Positions 27,493-36,810 are shown, counted from the stretch's first letter. The stretch is DNA of 64,000 bases from Microbacterium binotii (GCF_021398715.1 NZ_CP090347.1:2852001-2916000); one strand, 5' to 3'. Notes: generated by a model not told the origin, from the letters alone. A program made the numbers and translations.

Positions 27493-29703
27493 TCAGGCGT
27501 TGCCGGCCGCGATCAGCTCGTCGACCTGCTGGTCGGTCACGGGCGCGTTCGGGAAGGCGGCGAGGCGGCCGATCGGGAACGACGCCATCATCTTGATCAT
27601 CCCCGCGTCGTCACCGAACATCGCCGTGATCGCCGGCCCGATGATCGGCGCGGTCGCGGGGTTGTCCAGCAGTTCGCCGATCGATGATTCGCGCGACAGC
27701 GGCGGACGCACCTCGTCACCGGTCAGCTGCAGCGCGACGGAGGAGCGGATGTCACGGCTCGACGCCGCCACATCGAAGACGTACTCGCCCGGCTCCACGA
27801 CCCAGCCTTCGACGCGGATGTCCCAGTAGGCGAGGTCGCTCCGGCGGACGATGAGCTCGGCCGTGCGGGTCTCGCCCGCATCCAGCGCAACCGACAGGAA
27901 CGACTTCAGCTCCCGCGGCGCCCGCTGCACGGCGGAGGCGGGCAGGGAGGAGTAGACCTGCACGATCTCGCGCCCGGCACGATCGCCCGTGTTCGTGACG
28001 TCGACCCGCACGCGCACGTCACCCGTCTCGGTCACCTCGGCCGTCGCATCCCCGTAGGCGAAGCTCGTGTACGAGAGGCCGTGTCCGAACGGGAAGGCGA
28101 CATCCTTCGCCGCCGCGTCGAACCCGCGATAGCCGACGAGGAGACCCTCGCCGTAGCGGACGTGGCCGAACTCGCCCGGGAAGCTGCCGTAGGAGGGGGT
28201 GTCCTCCAAGCGGAGCGGAATCGTCTCGGTGAGCTTGGCCGACGGGTTGACGTCGCCGAAGAGCACGTCGGCCGTGGCCGAGCCGCCGGCCTGGCCGAGC
28301 AGCCAGCCCTCGAGGATCGCCGGCACGCGCTCGGCGAAGGGCAGCGCGACCACCCCGCCGTTGGAGAGCACGACGACCACATCGGGGTTGGCCTTGACGA
28401 CCTCGTCGACGAGCGCGAGTTGCACGGCAGGCAGATCGATGTGCGTCCGATCGAAGCCCTCGGACTCCTCTGCGGCGGGAAGGCCGAGGAACAGCACGAC
28501 GCGGTCGGCGGATGCGGCGACGGCGACCGCTTCGGCGCGCAGCGCGTCCGCATCGCCGCTGCCGTCGAACGTGAAGCCCGCTGCGTACGCGACGTCGCCG
28601 TCAGCCGCTTCGCGGATCGCGTCGAGGGCCGCATCCACCCGCGTCGGGTTGATGAGCGAGGACCCCGCGCCCTGGAAGCGCGGCTCGGCGGCGAACGCGC
28701 CGAGGACGGCGATGCGCTGCGAGCGGCCGAGGGGCAGGATGCCGCCGTCGTTCTTCAGCAGCACGATCGAGCGACCCGCGGCCTCGCGGGCGAGCGCGTG
28801 GTGGGCCTCGACGTCCAGCGTTCCGGATGCGGCGGGCCGCGCTCCGGCCTTGCGCACGAGCTCGAGCACGCGGCCGGCGGCGAGATCCACGGCGGCCTCG
28901 TCCAGCGACCCGTCCCTCACGGCGGCGACGAGCTGCGCGTCGGTGCGACCGCCACTCGAGGGCATCTCGAGGTCGAGCCCCGCCACGACGCCGGCGACGC
29001 GGTCGTTGACCGCGCCCCAGTCGGACACGACGAGCCCCTCGAAGCCCCACTCGCCGCGGAGCACGGACGTGAGCAGCCAGGGATCCTCGGAGGCGTAGAC
29101 GCCGTTGATGCGGTTGTACGAGCACATGACGGTCCACGGCTGTGCGTCCTCCACGACGCGCTGGAAGCCCCGCAGGTAGATCTCGCGCAAGGGCCGGGGA
29201 TCGACGTCGCTGGAGACGCGGAGCCGGTCGGTCTCCTGGTTGTTCGCGGCGAAGTGCTTGAGCGAGGCTCCGACACCCCGCGACTGGATGCCGCGCACGA
29301 GGCCGGCTCCCATGACGCCCGACACGATCGGATCCTCGGAGAAGTACTCGAAGTTGCGGCCGCACAGCGGGGAACGCTTGATGTTGACGCCGGGGCCGAG
29401 GATCACGGCGACGTCCTCGAGCGCGGACTCCGTACCCAGAGCTACTCCCACCCGCTCCGCGAGCTCGGGGTCGAACGACGAGCCCAGGCCCACAGCGGGC
29501 GGGAAGCACGTGGCGGGAACGCTCTGCGCGAGGCCGAGGTGATCACTCGCCGCCGACTGCTTGCGCAGTCCGTGAGGGCCGTCGGTCATCATGATCGAGG
29601 GCACCCCGACCCGGTCGATCGGCTTGGTGGTCCAGAAATCGCGGCCGCTGGTGAGCGAAGCCTTCTCCTCGAGCGTCAGCTCGGCAGGGGACACATCCGT
29701 CAT
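27493..29703 (-). CDS. GH3 beta-glucosidase-like enzyme
   Basis: 736 residues. GH3 barrel domain (about 1-270) with nucleophile D228 in GLVVSDWGAV, substrate-site KHF at 149-151, then the alpha/beta sandwich (about 300-510) and a fibronectin III-like domain (about 560-640). An unusual 65-residue tail, rich in small hydrophobics, follows the last domain. No signal peptide, so intracellular. Family activity is beta-glucosidase, but beta-xylosidase or ginsenosidase activity is possible. It is transcribed away from a TetR gene, 100 bases apart, and the TetR protein is the likely regulator. It is convergent with GH36, so not part of that operon. Confidence 0.88.
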   Translation of the reverse strand: MTDVSPAELTLEEKASLTSGRDFWTTKPIDRVGVPSIMMTDGPHGLRKQSAASDHLGLAQSVPATCFPPAVGLGSSFDPELAERVGVALGTESALEDVAVILGPGVNIKRSPLCGRNFEYFSEDPIVSGVMGAGLVRGIQSRGVGASLKHFAANNQETDRLRVSSDVDPRPLREIYLRGFQRVVEDAQPWTVMCSYNRINGVYASEDPWLLTSVLRGEWGFEGLVVSDWGAVNDRVAGVVAGLDLEMPSSGGRTDAQLVAAVRDGSLDEAAVDLAAGRVLELVRKAGARPAASGTLDVEAHHALAREAAGRSIVLLKNDGGILPLGRSQRIAVLGAFAAEPRFQGAGSSLINPTRVDAALDAIREAADGDVAYAAGFTFDGSGDADALRAEAVAVAASADRVVLFLGLPAAEESEGFDRTHIDLPAVQLALVDEVVKANPDVVVVLSNGGVVALPFAERVPAILEGWLLGQAGGSATADVLFGDVNPSAKLTETIPLRLEDTPSYGSFPGEFGHVRYGEGLLVGYRGFDAAAKDVAFPFGHGLSYTSFAYGDATAEVTETGDVRVRVDVTNTGDRAGREIVQVYSSLPASAVQRAPRELKSFLSVALDAGETRTAELIVRRSDLAYWDIRVEGWVVEPGEYVFDVAASSRDIRSSVALQLTGDEVRPPLSRESSIGELLDNPATAPIIGPAITAMFGDDAGMIKMMASFPIGRLAAFPNAPVTDQQVDELIAAGNA

Positions 29704-29803
29704 GGTGCTCCTTCGTGATCACGGCGCTGCTCCGCGCCGACGCGAAAAGCTTATGTCGCTCGGTTTTCGTCGCACAAGCCGTTTCGGGCATATCCTCGGG
29801 AAC

Positions 29804-30400
29804 ATGACGCAACGGGGGTCCTATGCCAAGGGCGTCGCCCGGCGCGAACAGATCCTCGAGGCGGCGCTGGCCGTGATCGCCCGCGAGGGCTACCGCGCCG
29901 CATCCGTCCGTGAGATCGCGGACGCCGTCGCACTCAGCCAGGCCGGCCTGCTGCACTACTTCGACAGCAAGGAGCACCTGTTCGTCGAGATCCTCCGCAA
30001 GCGCGACGAGCTCGACCTGCGCGCCTACCATCCCGAGGGCGGCGAGGAACTGCCCGAGGCATACGAGCGGATGATCGCGCACAACGCACAGGTGCCCGGG
30101 CTCGTGCACCTCTTCGCGCGGATGTCGGTCGAGGCGAGCGATCCCGCGCATCCGGCTCACGCATACTTCGCCGACCGCACCTCCGGATTCCTGGACGGCC
30201 TCCGCGACTGGTTCCAAGAGGCAGCCGATGCCGGGCGGATGGCGCCGGAGGTGTCGCCCGCGACTGCCAGCAGGCTCGTGCAGGCGGCATGGGACGGCGC
30301 CCAGCTCCAGTGGCTGCTGGACCCCTCGGTCGACATGGCCGCGATCGTCCGCGCCGCGTTTCAGAGCGCTCTGACCGGACGCCAGGCGCAGCTGCGATGA
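29804..30400 (+). CDS. TetR-family regulator
   Basis: 198 residues. An N-terminal TetR helix-turn-helix (REQILEAALAVIAREGYRAASVREIADAVALSQAGLLHYF, about 14-53) is followed by an all-helical ligand domain. ATG at 29804 (MTQRGSY) is used; an upstream in-frame ATG would extend it by about 18 residues through the promoter region. It overlaps the esterase start by four bases and is divergent from GH3. The spacer contains GCGAAAA and TTTTCGTCGC, a loose inverted pair that could be the operator. The ligand is not known. Confidence 0.9.
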   Translation: MTQRGSYAKGVARREQILEAALAVIAREGYRAASVREIADAVALSQAGLLHYFDSKEHLFVEILRKRDELDLRAYHPEGGEELPEAYERMIAHNAQVPGLVHLFARMSVEASDPAHPAHAYFADRTSGFLDGLRDWFQEAADAGRMAPEVSPATASRLVQAAWDGAQLQWLLDPSVDMAAIVRAAFQSALTGRQAQLR

Positions 30401-31848
30401 CCGATCCTCTCGTCACCATCTCGACCGGCACCCTCCGCGGCCTCCGCCGCCCGGGCTCCCTCGCGTTCCTCGGCATCCCCTTCGCCGCGGCTCCGATCGG
30501 CGAGAACCGCTTCGCCGCCCCTCAGCCGGTGACGCCCTGGGACGGCGTGCGCGATGCGACCGCCTACGGCCCGACCCCGCAGCGCGGGGATACCGGGATC
30601 ACCCTCATCCCCGAGCCGTCGGTGCCGGGCGACGCGACGCTCAACGTGAACGTCTTCACACCGGACACGGATTCGGCGGCCCCCTCCCCCGTGCTCGTGT
30701 GGATCCACGGCGGCGGCTACATCTCCGGCTCTCCCGCGAGCCCCTGGTACGACGGCGACACGTTCGCGCGTGCGGGCATCGTCGTCGTGACCCTCTCGTA
30801 CCGGCTCGGGTTCGACGGGTTCGGGGCGATCGAGGGCGCCGTGAGCAACCGTGGCGTGCGGGACTGGATCGCGGCCCTCGAGTGGGTGCAGCGGAACATC
30901 GCCGCGTTCGGCGGCGACCCCGCGCGCGTGACGATCGGCGGGCAGTCGGCCGGCGGCGGGGCGGTGCTCACGCTACTGGGGATGCCGGCGGCGCAGCACC
31001 TCTTCTCGGCAGCGTGGTCGATCTCCGGTGCGCTCGGGGACGTCCCACTCGATGAGGCGCGCGCCCGCGGCGCGCGCCTCGCGGTCGCGGCGGGCGTGAG
31101 CGCGGACCGCGACGGCTTCGCCTCTGTGCCCGAGGAGAGGCTGCACGCCCTGCAGAGCACGATCGAGCTCGCCCCGCACCGCGGACGGCTCGCGCCGCTG
31201 CGGGAGATGATCGCCGAGCGCGCGTGGGGTCCCGCCGTCGACGGCGAGCTTCTCCGCACCGACACCCCGACCTCGATCGCCGGCGGAGTCGGCGCCGACA
31301 AGCCGCTGCTGATCGGCTCCACGGCCGACGAGTTCACGATGGTGACCGACTCCTTCGCCCACAAGCTGCGCCTCGTCCCCGCCTCGCTGGCGTTGGCCGT
31401 TCTGGGACTCGACCGCCGGCGGCGGCGCGCCTACCTGCGCGACAACCCGGCTCCTCGCGCGAAAGGGACGGCCGCCGTGCTCGGGCGCTACGTGACCGAC
31501 CGCGTGTTCGGCGCGCTCGTGCCGCGGGTGGCAGACGCCCGGCGCTCGGCCGCCCGCACGTGGGCGTACCGCTTCACCTGGCCCTCGCCCACGATCGGTT
31601 GGGCCTGCCACTGCCTCGACGTGCCGTTCTGGTTCGGACGGCTCGAGGCCGACGGCGTCGCCCGGATCGCCGGCCCGCATCCGCCCGCATCCCTCGCCGA
31701 ACGGATGCACGCGACGGCGGTGGCCTTCATCCGCGACCACAGCGCGGCGTGGACGCCGTGGGGCGAGGCGCCCGGCACCACCCAGGTCTTCGACCTCGAC
31801 TCCCCCGTCGTCGACGACGGCTACGCCGGCACGGCCGCCCTGCTCTGA
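30397..31848 (+). CDS. type B carboxylesterase
   Basis: 483 residues, alpha/beta hydrolase of the carboxylesterase type B family. The oxyanion-hole motif HGGGYISGS (from about 104) and nucleophile S184 in GGQSAGGG are clear; the elbow has Gln where most members have Glu (GESAGG). The catalytic acid is probably in STADEFTMV and the His in ACHCLDVPFWFG, where the usual H-G is H-C. No signal peptide. ATG overlaps the TetR stop, so the two are one operon. It might remove acyl groups from the glycosides handled by the divergent GH3 enzyme; this is context only. Confidence 0.88.
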   Translation: MTDPLVTISTGTLRGLRRPGSLAFLGIPFAAAPIGENRFAAPQPVTPWDGVRDATAYGPTPQRGDTGITLIPEPSVPGDATLNVNVFTPDTDSAAPSPVLVWIHGGGYISGSPASPWYDGDTFARAGIVVVTLSYRLGFDGFGAIEGAVSNRGVRDWIAALEWVQRNIAAFGGDPARVTIGGQSAGGGAVLTLLGMPAAQHLFSAAWSISGALGDVPLDEARARGARLAVAAGVSADRDGFASVPEERLHALQSTIELAPHRGRLAPLREMIAERAWGPAVDGELLRTDTPTSIAGGVGADKPLLIGSTADEFTMVTDSFAHKLRLVPASLALAVLGLDRRRRRAYLRDNPAPRAKGTAAVLGRYVTDRVFGALVPRVADARRSAARTWAYRFTWPSPTIGWACHCLDVPFWFGRLEADGVARIAGPHPPASLAERMHATAVAFIRDHSAAWTPWGEAPGTTQVFDLDSPVVDDGYAGTAALL

Positions 31849-31875
31849 GGGCGCGTGTCATTCCGCGAGCTGGAG

Positions 31876-32742
31876 TCAGGCCTCGCGGGGCAGCGGCGGG
31901 ATGAGGACGGCGCGCGGCATCCGGGCGCGCATGACGGCGACCGCATCCGCGTTGTCGTCGACGAGCACGGCGTGCCGACCGAGCGGAGCCGCGACCGCGC
32001 CAGTGGTGCCGCTGCCCGCGAAGAGGTCCAGCACCGCGTCGCCGGGACGACTGGATGCCTGCACGATACGGCGCAGCACCCCCTCGGGCTTCTGCGTCGG
32101 ATACCCGGTCTTCTCACCGCCGGAGGTCGGCACGATCGTGTGCCACCACACATCCGTCGGCAGCTTGCCGCGCGCGGCCTTCTCGGCGGTGACGAGTCCC
32201 GGCGCCATGTAGGGCTCGCGATCCACCGCATCCGCGTCGAAGAAGTACCGCGCCGGATCCTTCACGTACACGAGGATCGTCTCGTGCTTCGTCGGCCATC
32301 GGCGCCGGCTCTTCGCGCCGTAGTCGTAGGCCCACACGATCTCGTTCAGGAACCGCTCGCGACCGAACAGGGCGTCGAGCATGACCTTCGCGTAGTGCAC
32401 CTCGCGGTAGTCGAGGTGCAGGTACAGCGTGCCGTCGTCGGCCAACAGGCGCCAGGCCTCGAGCAACCGCGGCTCGAGAAAGCCCCAGTAGTCGTCGAAA
32501 CGGTCGTCGTACGCGCGCAGATCGCCGCGCAGCCGTGCGTACTCCTGCCCGCGGAAGCCGGGCTGGGAGGCCGCATCCGGCGCGGGCGCGGTCGCCGTCT
32601 CGATCGCACGGATGCGGGAGCGCCCGGTGTTGAAGGGCGGATCGAGGTACACGAGCGTGAAAGCCCCGGACGGGAGCTCCCTCGCGACCGCGAGGTTGTC
32701 GCCGTGGTGGATGGCGACCGTGCCCACGGTGGCGTCGCTCAC
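31876..32742 (-). CDS. orphan site-specific DNA methyltransferase
   Basis: 288 residues. An amino-methyltransferase with catalytic motif DPPF (34-37, within LDPPFNTG) near the N terminus and the S-adenosylmethionine motif FAGSGTTG (241-248) near the C terminus, i.e. the order of the beta class. It would methylate N6-adenine or N4-cytosine. No restriction endonuclease or specificity gene is next to it, so it acts alone or is a remnant of a system. GTG at 32742 overlaps the stop of the lipoate ligase-like gene, which suggests translational coupling to an unrelated household gene. A downstream ATG is not close, so the GTG is kept. Confidence 0.88.
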   Translation of the reverse strand: MSDATVGTVAIHHGDNLAVARELPSGAFTLVYLDPPFNTGRSRIRAIETATAPAPDAASQPGFRGQEYARLRGDLRAYDDRFDDYWGFLEPRLLEAWRLLADDGTLYLHLDYREVHYAKVMLDALFGRERFLNEIVWAYDYGAKSRRRWPTKHETILVYVKDPARYFFDADAVDREPYMAPGLVTAEKAARGKLPTDVWWHTIVPTSGGEKTGYPTQKPEGVLRRIVQASSRPGDAVLDLFAGSGTTGAVAAPLGRHAVLVDDNADAVAVMRARMPRAVLIPPLPREA

Positions 32743-33788
32743 GGCACGCGCTGCAGCCACGCATCCGTGGCGAACTTGCTCGCAACGAGCGCCTCCGCCT
32801 CGGCGTATTCCTCTTCGGTGATATGCCCGGCCGTCGCGCCGTACATCGTGGAGAACGTGCTGATGAAGCGCTCGATGATCTGTTCTCGCGGCAGTCCCGT
32901 CTGGCGCCGCAGCGGGTCGACGCGCTTGGCCGCCGAGACCGTGCCCTTGTCGCTCAGCTTCTCGCGCCCGATGCGCAGCACCTCGGTCATGACCTCGCCG
33001 TCGAGGTCGTAGCTCAGGGTCGCGTGATGCAGGACGCCGCCGTTGGCGAGGCGCTTCTGCGCGGCGCCCCCGATCTTGCCCTGCGGGGAGGAGATGTCGT
33101 TGAGCGGCTGGTACGTCGCCTCCACCCCGAGCGAACGCAGCGCCTGCAGCGCCCAATCATCGAGGAACGCGTACGAGTCGGCGAAGGTCATGCCGGCCAC
33201 GAGGGATGCCGGGACGTACAGCGAGTAGGTGATGATCGCGTTGGCGCCCATCATCATCGCGCCGCCGCCCGAGATCCGTCGCACGACGTCGTAGCCGTGG
33301 CGGGCCGCTCCCTCCGGGTCGACCTCGTTGCGCAGGGATTGGAAGGAGCCGATGACCACGGCGGACTCGTTCCACTCCCAGAGCCGAAGGGTGGGGTTGC
33401 GGCGGCCGTCTCCCACGCGCGCGGTGAGCACCTCGTCGAGCGCGAGGTTCATCCGCGGCGAGACGGGCGCGTCGTGCACGACCTCCCAAGCGAAGTCCTT
33501 CCAGCCGGGAGCGGTGACCAGCGCCCGTCGAACGACGGTGCCGACCGCCTCGGGCGAGAAGCCGAGCAGCTGCGCGCCGTCCGGAAGCGCCGCGCGCACG
33601 GCGGCGGCGATCGCGGCCGCATCCGTCTCGACCGAGAGTCCCTCGATCGCCCGGTCGATGTCGATCAGCGCCTCGTCCGGCTCGAGGAAGAAGTCGCCCG
33701 CGAGGTGCACGTCGGCGATACGCCCCTCCCGCACCTCGAGATCGACGACAACGAGCTTGCCCCCGGGGACCTTGTACTCACCGTGCAT
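32739..33788 (-). CDS. lipoate-protein ligase A-like protein with accessory domain first
   Basis: 349 residues. Residues 1-90 resemble the small accessory (C-terminal) domain of LplA, here placed in front of the biotin/lipoate ligase catalytic fold (about 98-320), a reversed order compared with E. coli LplA. The catalytic Lys region QGKIGGAAQKR (K238) is intact. The Gly-rich loop reads RRISGGGAMMMGANAI and lacks the His-Asp of the usual GGGAVYHD. It should attach lipoate or octanoate to E2/GcvH proteins, but the altered loop leaves room for transfer-only activity. The gene overlaps the methyltransferase start. Confidence 0.82.
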   Translation of the reverse strand: MHGEYKVPGGKLVVVDLEVREGRIADVHLAGDFFLEPDEALIDIDRAIEGLSVETDAAAIAAAVRAALPDGAQLLGFSPEAVGTVVRRALVTAPGWKDFAWEVVHDAPVSPRMNLALDEVLTARVGDGRRNPTLRLWEWNESAVVIGSFQSLRNEVDPEGAARHGYDVVRRISGGGAMMMGANAIITYSLYVPASLVAGMTFADSYAFLDDWALQALRSLGVEATYQPLNDISSPQGKIGGAAQKRLANGGVLHHATLSYDLDGEVMTEVLRIGREKLSDKGTVSAAKRVDPLRRQTGLPREQIIERFISTFSTMYGATAGHITEEEYAEAEALVASKFATDAWLQRVP

Positions 33789-33815
33789 GATCTCAGCCTA
33801 GGTCGCCCGGGAATC

Positions 33816-34664
33816 TCAGACGCGCGAAGGGATGCGGGCGTCGAGCCAGGCGAGGAGGTCCGCGCGCACGTCGGCCTGCATGACCTCGTTGAAGATCTCG
33901 TGGCGCGCGCCGGGGTAGACGAGGGTCGTGACGTCGGTGAGCCCGGAACGCTCGCGGTACTCGGCGGCGAGCTTGTGGACGCTGCGGGGACCGCCGACGG
34001 TGTCGTCGCGCCCGACCATGAGCAGGATCGGGATGTCGCGGCCCAGATTCCGGCGCGGACGCCCGAACAGTCGCGCGGCGTCGACGGGTCCGAAGAGCTT
34101 CAGCAGGGGCGTGCCCGTGGTGAGCGGGTCGTCGGCGAAGGCGCGGCCGACCGAGAGGTCGCTCGACAGCCACGCGGTTCCCGTGGCGTCCTCTCGCCGC
34201 CACGGCGCGTTCAGGTTGCCGGCGTTGAGCGTGCCCGGCAGACGCAGCGCCGATCCCGACAGCACGACGGCGTCGTAGGCCTCGGGATGCCGGTTCACCA
34301 GGATCTGTGCGAGGAACGACCCCCAGGAGTGCCCCAGCAGCACGAGCGGCAGGTCGGGGTTCTCGTCGCGGATGCGGCGGGTCAGCTGCCAGACGGCATC
34401 CACCGCCGCCCGGTGTCCGCCGCGACCGAGCCGGCCGAGCCGCGCGGGATCCCCCCATTGCTTCATACCGGTGCGCCCGTGGCCGCGGTGGTCGTCCGCG
34501 TAGACCGCGAAGCCGGCTTCCGTGAGGGCGTTGATCAGAGCGGGGTAGCGACCGGCGTGCTCGCCGACTCCGTGCAGGAGTTGCACGACACCGCGCACAG
34601 CGCCCTGGGCGGGATGGACGTCGTAGACGATCGCGACGCCGTGCGCGTCGGTGAACTCCGGCAT
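33816..34664 (-). CDS. monoacylglycerol lipase-like alpha/beta hydrolase
   Basis: 282 residues. Serine hydrolase with nucleophile elbow GHSWGS, oxyanion region LLHGVGEHAGRYPAL, acid in VGRDDTVGG and His in YPGARHEIFNE, the triad and spacing of bacterial monoacylglycerol lipases/lysophospholipases. No signal peptide. The frame is open for far longer upstream, but that part is antisense to the MFS gene; ATG at 34664 (MPEFTDAHGV) matches family N termini. It is divergent from the MFS exporter, 79 bp apart. Confidence 0.9.
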   Translation of the reverse strand: MPEFTDAHGVAIVYDVHPAQGAVRGVVQLLHGVGEHAGRYPALINALTEAGFAVYADDHRGHGRTGMKQWGDPARLGRLGRGGHRAAVDAVWQLTRRIRDENPDLPLVLLGHSWGSFLAQILVNRHPEAYDAVVLSGSALRLPGTLNAGNLNAPWRREDATGTAWLSSDLSVGRAFADDPLTTGTPLLKLFGPVDAARLFGRPRRNLGRDIPILLMVGRDDTVGGPRSVHKLAAEYRERSGLTDVTTLVYPGARHEIFNEVMQADVRADLLAWLDARIPSRV

Positions 34665-34743
34665 GGTCTCGATGTTATGGGTTCCGCGCAGCGCTGACGG
34701 GTGTAGCCTCTGGTCGATAAAGCTAGAAAAGCGAGACAAATTT

Positions 34744-36333
34744 ATGAACGCTCCGTCATCCCGCCGCTGGGCGGGCCTGGTCTTCATCAGCGTCGCGGTG
34801 TCGCTGATCATCGTTGACTCGACGATCGTGAACGTCGCCGTGCCCTCGATCGTCGACGAGCTCGGCGTCTCCTCGACCGAGGTGCAGTGGATCCAGGAGG
34901 CGTACACGCTCGTCTTCGCCGCGTTCCTCCTGTTGTTCGGGTCGATCGCCGACCGGATCGGGCGGCGACGGCTCATGCTCATCGGCGTCGTCATCTTCGC
35001 CCTCGCCTCCATCGGCGCGGCGCTCGCCCCGGACGGGCGCCTGCTGATCCTCGCCCGCCTCGTGCAGGGTGTGGGCGGTGCGATGATCCTGCCGACCACG
35101 CTCTCCCTCATCAATGCGACCTTCCGCGGCAAGGAGCGCGGCATCGCGTTCGCCGTGTGGGGCTCGACGATCGGCGGCATGGCGGCCGTGGGGCCCCTGC
35201 TGGGCGGATGGCTCACCACGGCGTTCTCGTGGCGCTGGGCGTTCGGCATCAACCTGCCCCTCGCCGTCATCATCGTGATCGGCGTCCTGATGACCGTCCC
35301 GGAGTCCCGCGAGTCGGCCCGACGCGGCATCGACGGAGTGGGCGCATTCCTGTCGGTCGTCCTCTTCGGCTCCCTCGTGTTCGGACTCATCGAGGGTCGC
35401 ACGTACGGCTGGTGGCAGAACACCGACACCACCTTCTCGCTCGGCTCCTTCACCTGGCCGTTCTCGATCTCGCCCGTGCCCGTCGCCTTCGCGATCGCCG
35501 TGGTCGCACTCATCGCCTTCATCGCGTGGAGCGCGCACCGGGTCCACCGCGGTCGCGCGGCCCTCCTCGATCTCTCGCTCTTCCGGATCGGCACCTTCCG
35601 CGACGGCAATCTCGTCGCGCTCACGGTCGCCCTCGGCGAGTTCGGCATCATCCTGTCGCTGCCCCTGTGGCTGCAGTTCGTCCTCGGCTTCGACGCGCTG
35701 CAGACGGGTCTCGTTCTCCTGGCCCTCGCGATCGGCTCCTTCGTGGCGAGCGGTTTCGCCGGCGCCGCATCCGGCCGCGTGACGCCGGTCGCGATCGTGC
35801 GGGTCGGGCTGCTCGCCGAGATCATCGGCATCGTCTGGGTCGGCCTCGTCGTCGCCCCGGATGCGGCCTGGGGCTGGCTGCTGCCGGCGCTGTTCGTCTA
35901 CGGGTTCGGCGTGGGGCTCGCGACCGCGCAGCTCACGGGCGTCATCCTCCAGGACGTCCCGGTCGAGCTCTCCGGGCAGGGCTCGGGCACGCAGTCCACC
36001 TCCCGACAGGTCGGCGCGGCGCTCGGCGTCGCGATCCTCGGTACGGTGCTGTTCACCTCGACCGGCGGCCTGCTCGCGAGCTCGCTCGACGATGCCGGCG
36101 TGCCCGCATCCCAGCGCGATGAGATCGTCTCGAGTGTCGTCGACTCCGCAGGCGGCGCCATCGCGGGCCTCGCCGCGAACCCGCAGACCGCCGAGATCGC
36201 GACCGCGGCGGAGACCGCGTTCTCCGACGGCACCCGTTACGCCGCGTTCACCGCGGCGGGGTTCATCGCCGTGGGCCTGGTGGCGACGCTCACCCTCGGC
36301 GGCCGCCGCCGCGAGGAGGTCGAGACCGGGTAG
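34744..36333 (+). CDS. MFS drug exporter, DHA2 (EmrB/QacA) type
   Basis: 529 residues with about 14 membrane helices. DHA2 signatures include IVDSTIVNVAVPSI in helix 1, the loop GSIADRIGRRRLMLIG (motif A) and LVQGVGGAMILPTTLSLI. It should export drugs or other small molecules by proton antiport. ATG at 34744 lies behind an A-rich leader (AGAAAAGCGAGAC). It is followed within 45 bases by the MarR gene, but the MarR operator lies between them, so the MarR gene has its own promoter. Confidence 0.92.
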   Translation: MNAPSSRRWAGLVFISVAVSLIIVDSTIVNVAVPSIVDELGVSSTEVQWIQEAYTLVFAAFLLLFGSIADRIGRRRLMLIGVVIFALASIGAALAPDGRLLILARLVQGVGGAMILPTTLSLINATFRGKERGIAFAVWGSTIGGMAAVGPLLGGWLTTAFSWRWAFGINLPLAVIIVIGVLMTVPESRESARRGIDGVGAFLSVVLFGSLVFGLIEGRTYGWWQNTDTTFSLGSFTWPFSISPVPVAFAIAVVALIAFIAWSAHRVHRGRAALLDLSLFRIGTFRDGNLVALTVALGEFGIILSLPLWLQFVLGFDALQTGLVLLALAIGSFVASGFAGAASGRVTPVAIVRVGLLAEIIGIVWVGLVVAPDAAWGWLLPALFVYGFGVGLATAQLTGVILQDVPVELSGQGSGTQSTSRQVGAALGVAILGTVLFTSTGGLLASSLDDAGVPASQRDEIVSSVVDSAGGAIAGLAANPQTAEIATAAETAFSDGTRYAAFTAAGFIAVGLVATLTLGGRRREEVETG

Positions 36334-36340
36334 CGCGGGG

Positions 36341-36374
36341 ATCCTTAGCAAGACTAATGAGCTATGCTAAGGAT
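36341..36374. promoter_or_regulatory. MarR-type operator
   Basis: A perfect 10-bp inverted repeat, ATCCTTAGCA (36341-36350) and TGCTAAGGAT (36365-36374), ends 4 bases before the MarR start. Inside lies a second small pair, TTAG-N5-CTAA (36345-36357). Position and symmetry point to autoregulation of the marR-MFS operon. Confidence 0.7.
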
Positions 36375-36378
36375 CGAG

Positions 36379-36810
36379 ATGATCGACGAATCCCCCCGCG
36401 CCGCCGAAGCGGCTGAGCTGCGCATGTCGGTCTTCCGTCTCGCCCGGCGCCTGCGCGCCCAGCGCGCGGTCGACTCGATGAGCGACGGACAGTTCTCGGT
36501 GCTCATGGCGCTGAAGGTCAACGGCACGCGCACGCTCGGCGAGCTCGCCGCACGCGAGCGGGTGACCGCGCCGTCGATGAACCGGACAGTCAACTGCCTC
36601 GAAGAGTCGGGCTACCTCGAGCGCCGGAGCGACGACACCGACCGCCGCAAGGTCAACATCGTGCTCACGGATGCGGGCCGCGCCGTCGTCGAAGAGACCG
36701 TGCGCCGTCGCAACGCGTGGCTCGAGGAGGCGCTCGACGAGCTGGACGCCGATGAGCGCGCGACGCTGCACGCCGCATCCGAGATCCTGCGCCGGGTGGC
36801 GGAGCGATGA
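36379..36810 (+). CDS. MarR-family repressor
   Basis: 143 residues, winged helix: ELRMSVFRLARRLRA helix, recognition segment GELAARERVTAPSMNRTVNCLEESGYLERR and wing DDTDRRKVNIVLTDAGR. ATG at 36379 has AAGGA 5 bases upstream; ATG at 36364 lies inside the operator arm and is less likely. MarR proteins release DNA on binding phenolic or other toxic ligands. It is translationally coupled to the MFS gene that follows (ATGA), the classic repressor-exporter pair. Confidence 0.92.
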   Translation: MIDESPRAAEAAELRMSVFRLARRLRAQRAVDSMSDGQFSVLMALKVNGTRTLGELAARERVTAPSMNRTVNCLEESGYLERRSDDTDRRKVNIVLTDAGRAVVEETVRRRNAWLEEALDELDADERATLHAASEILRRVAER

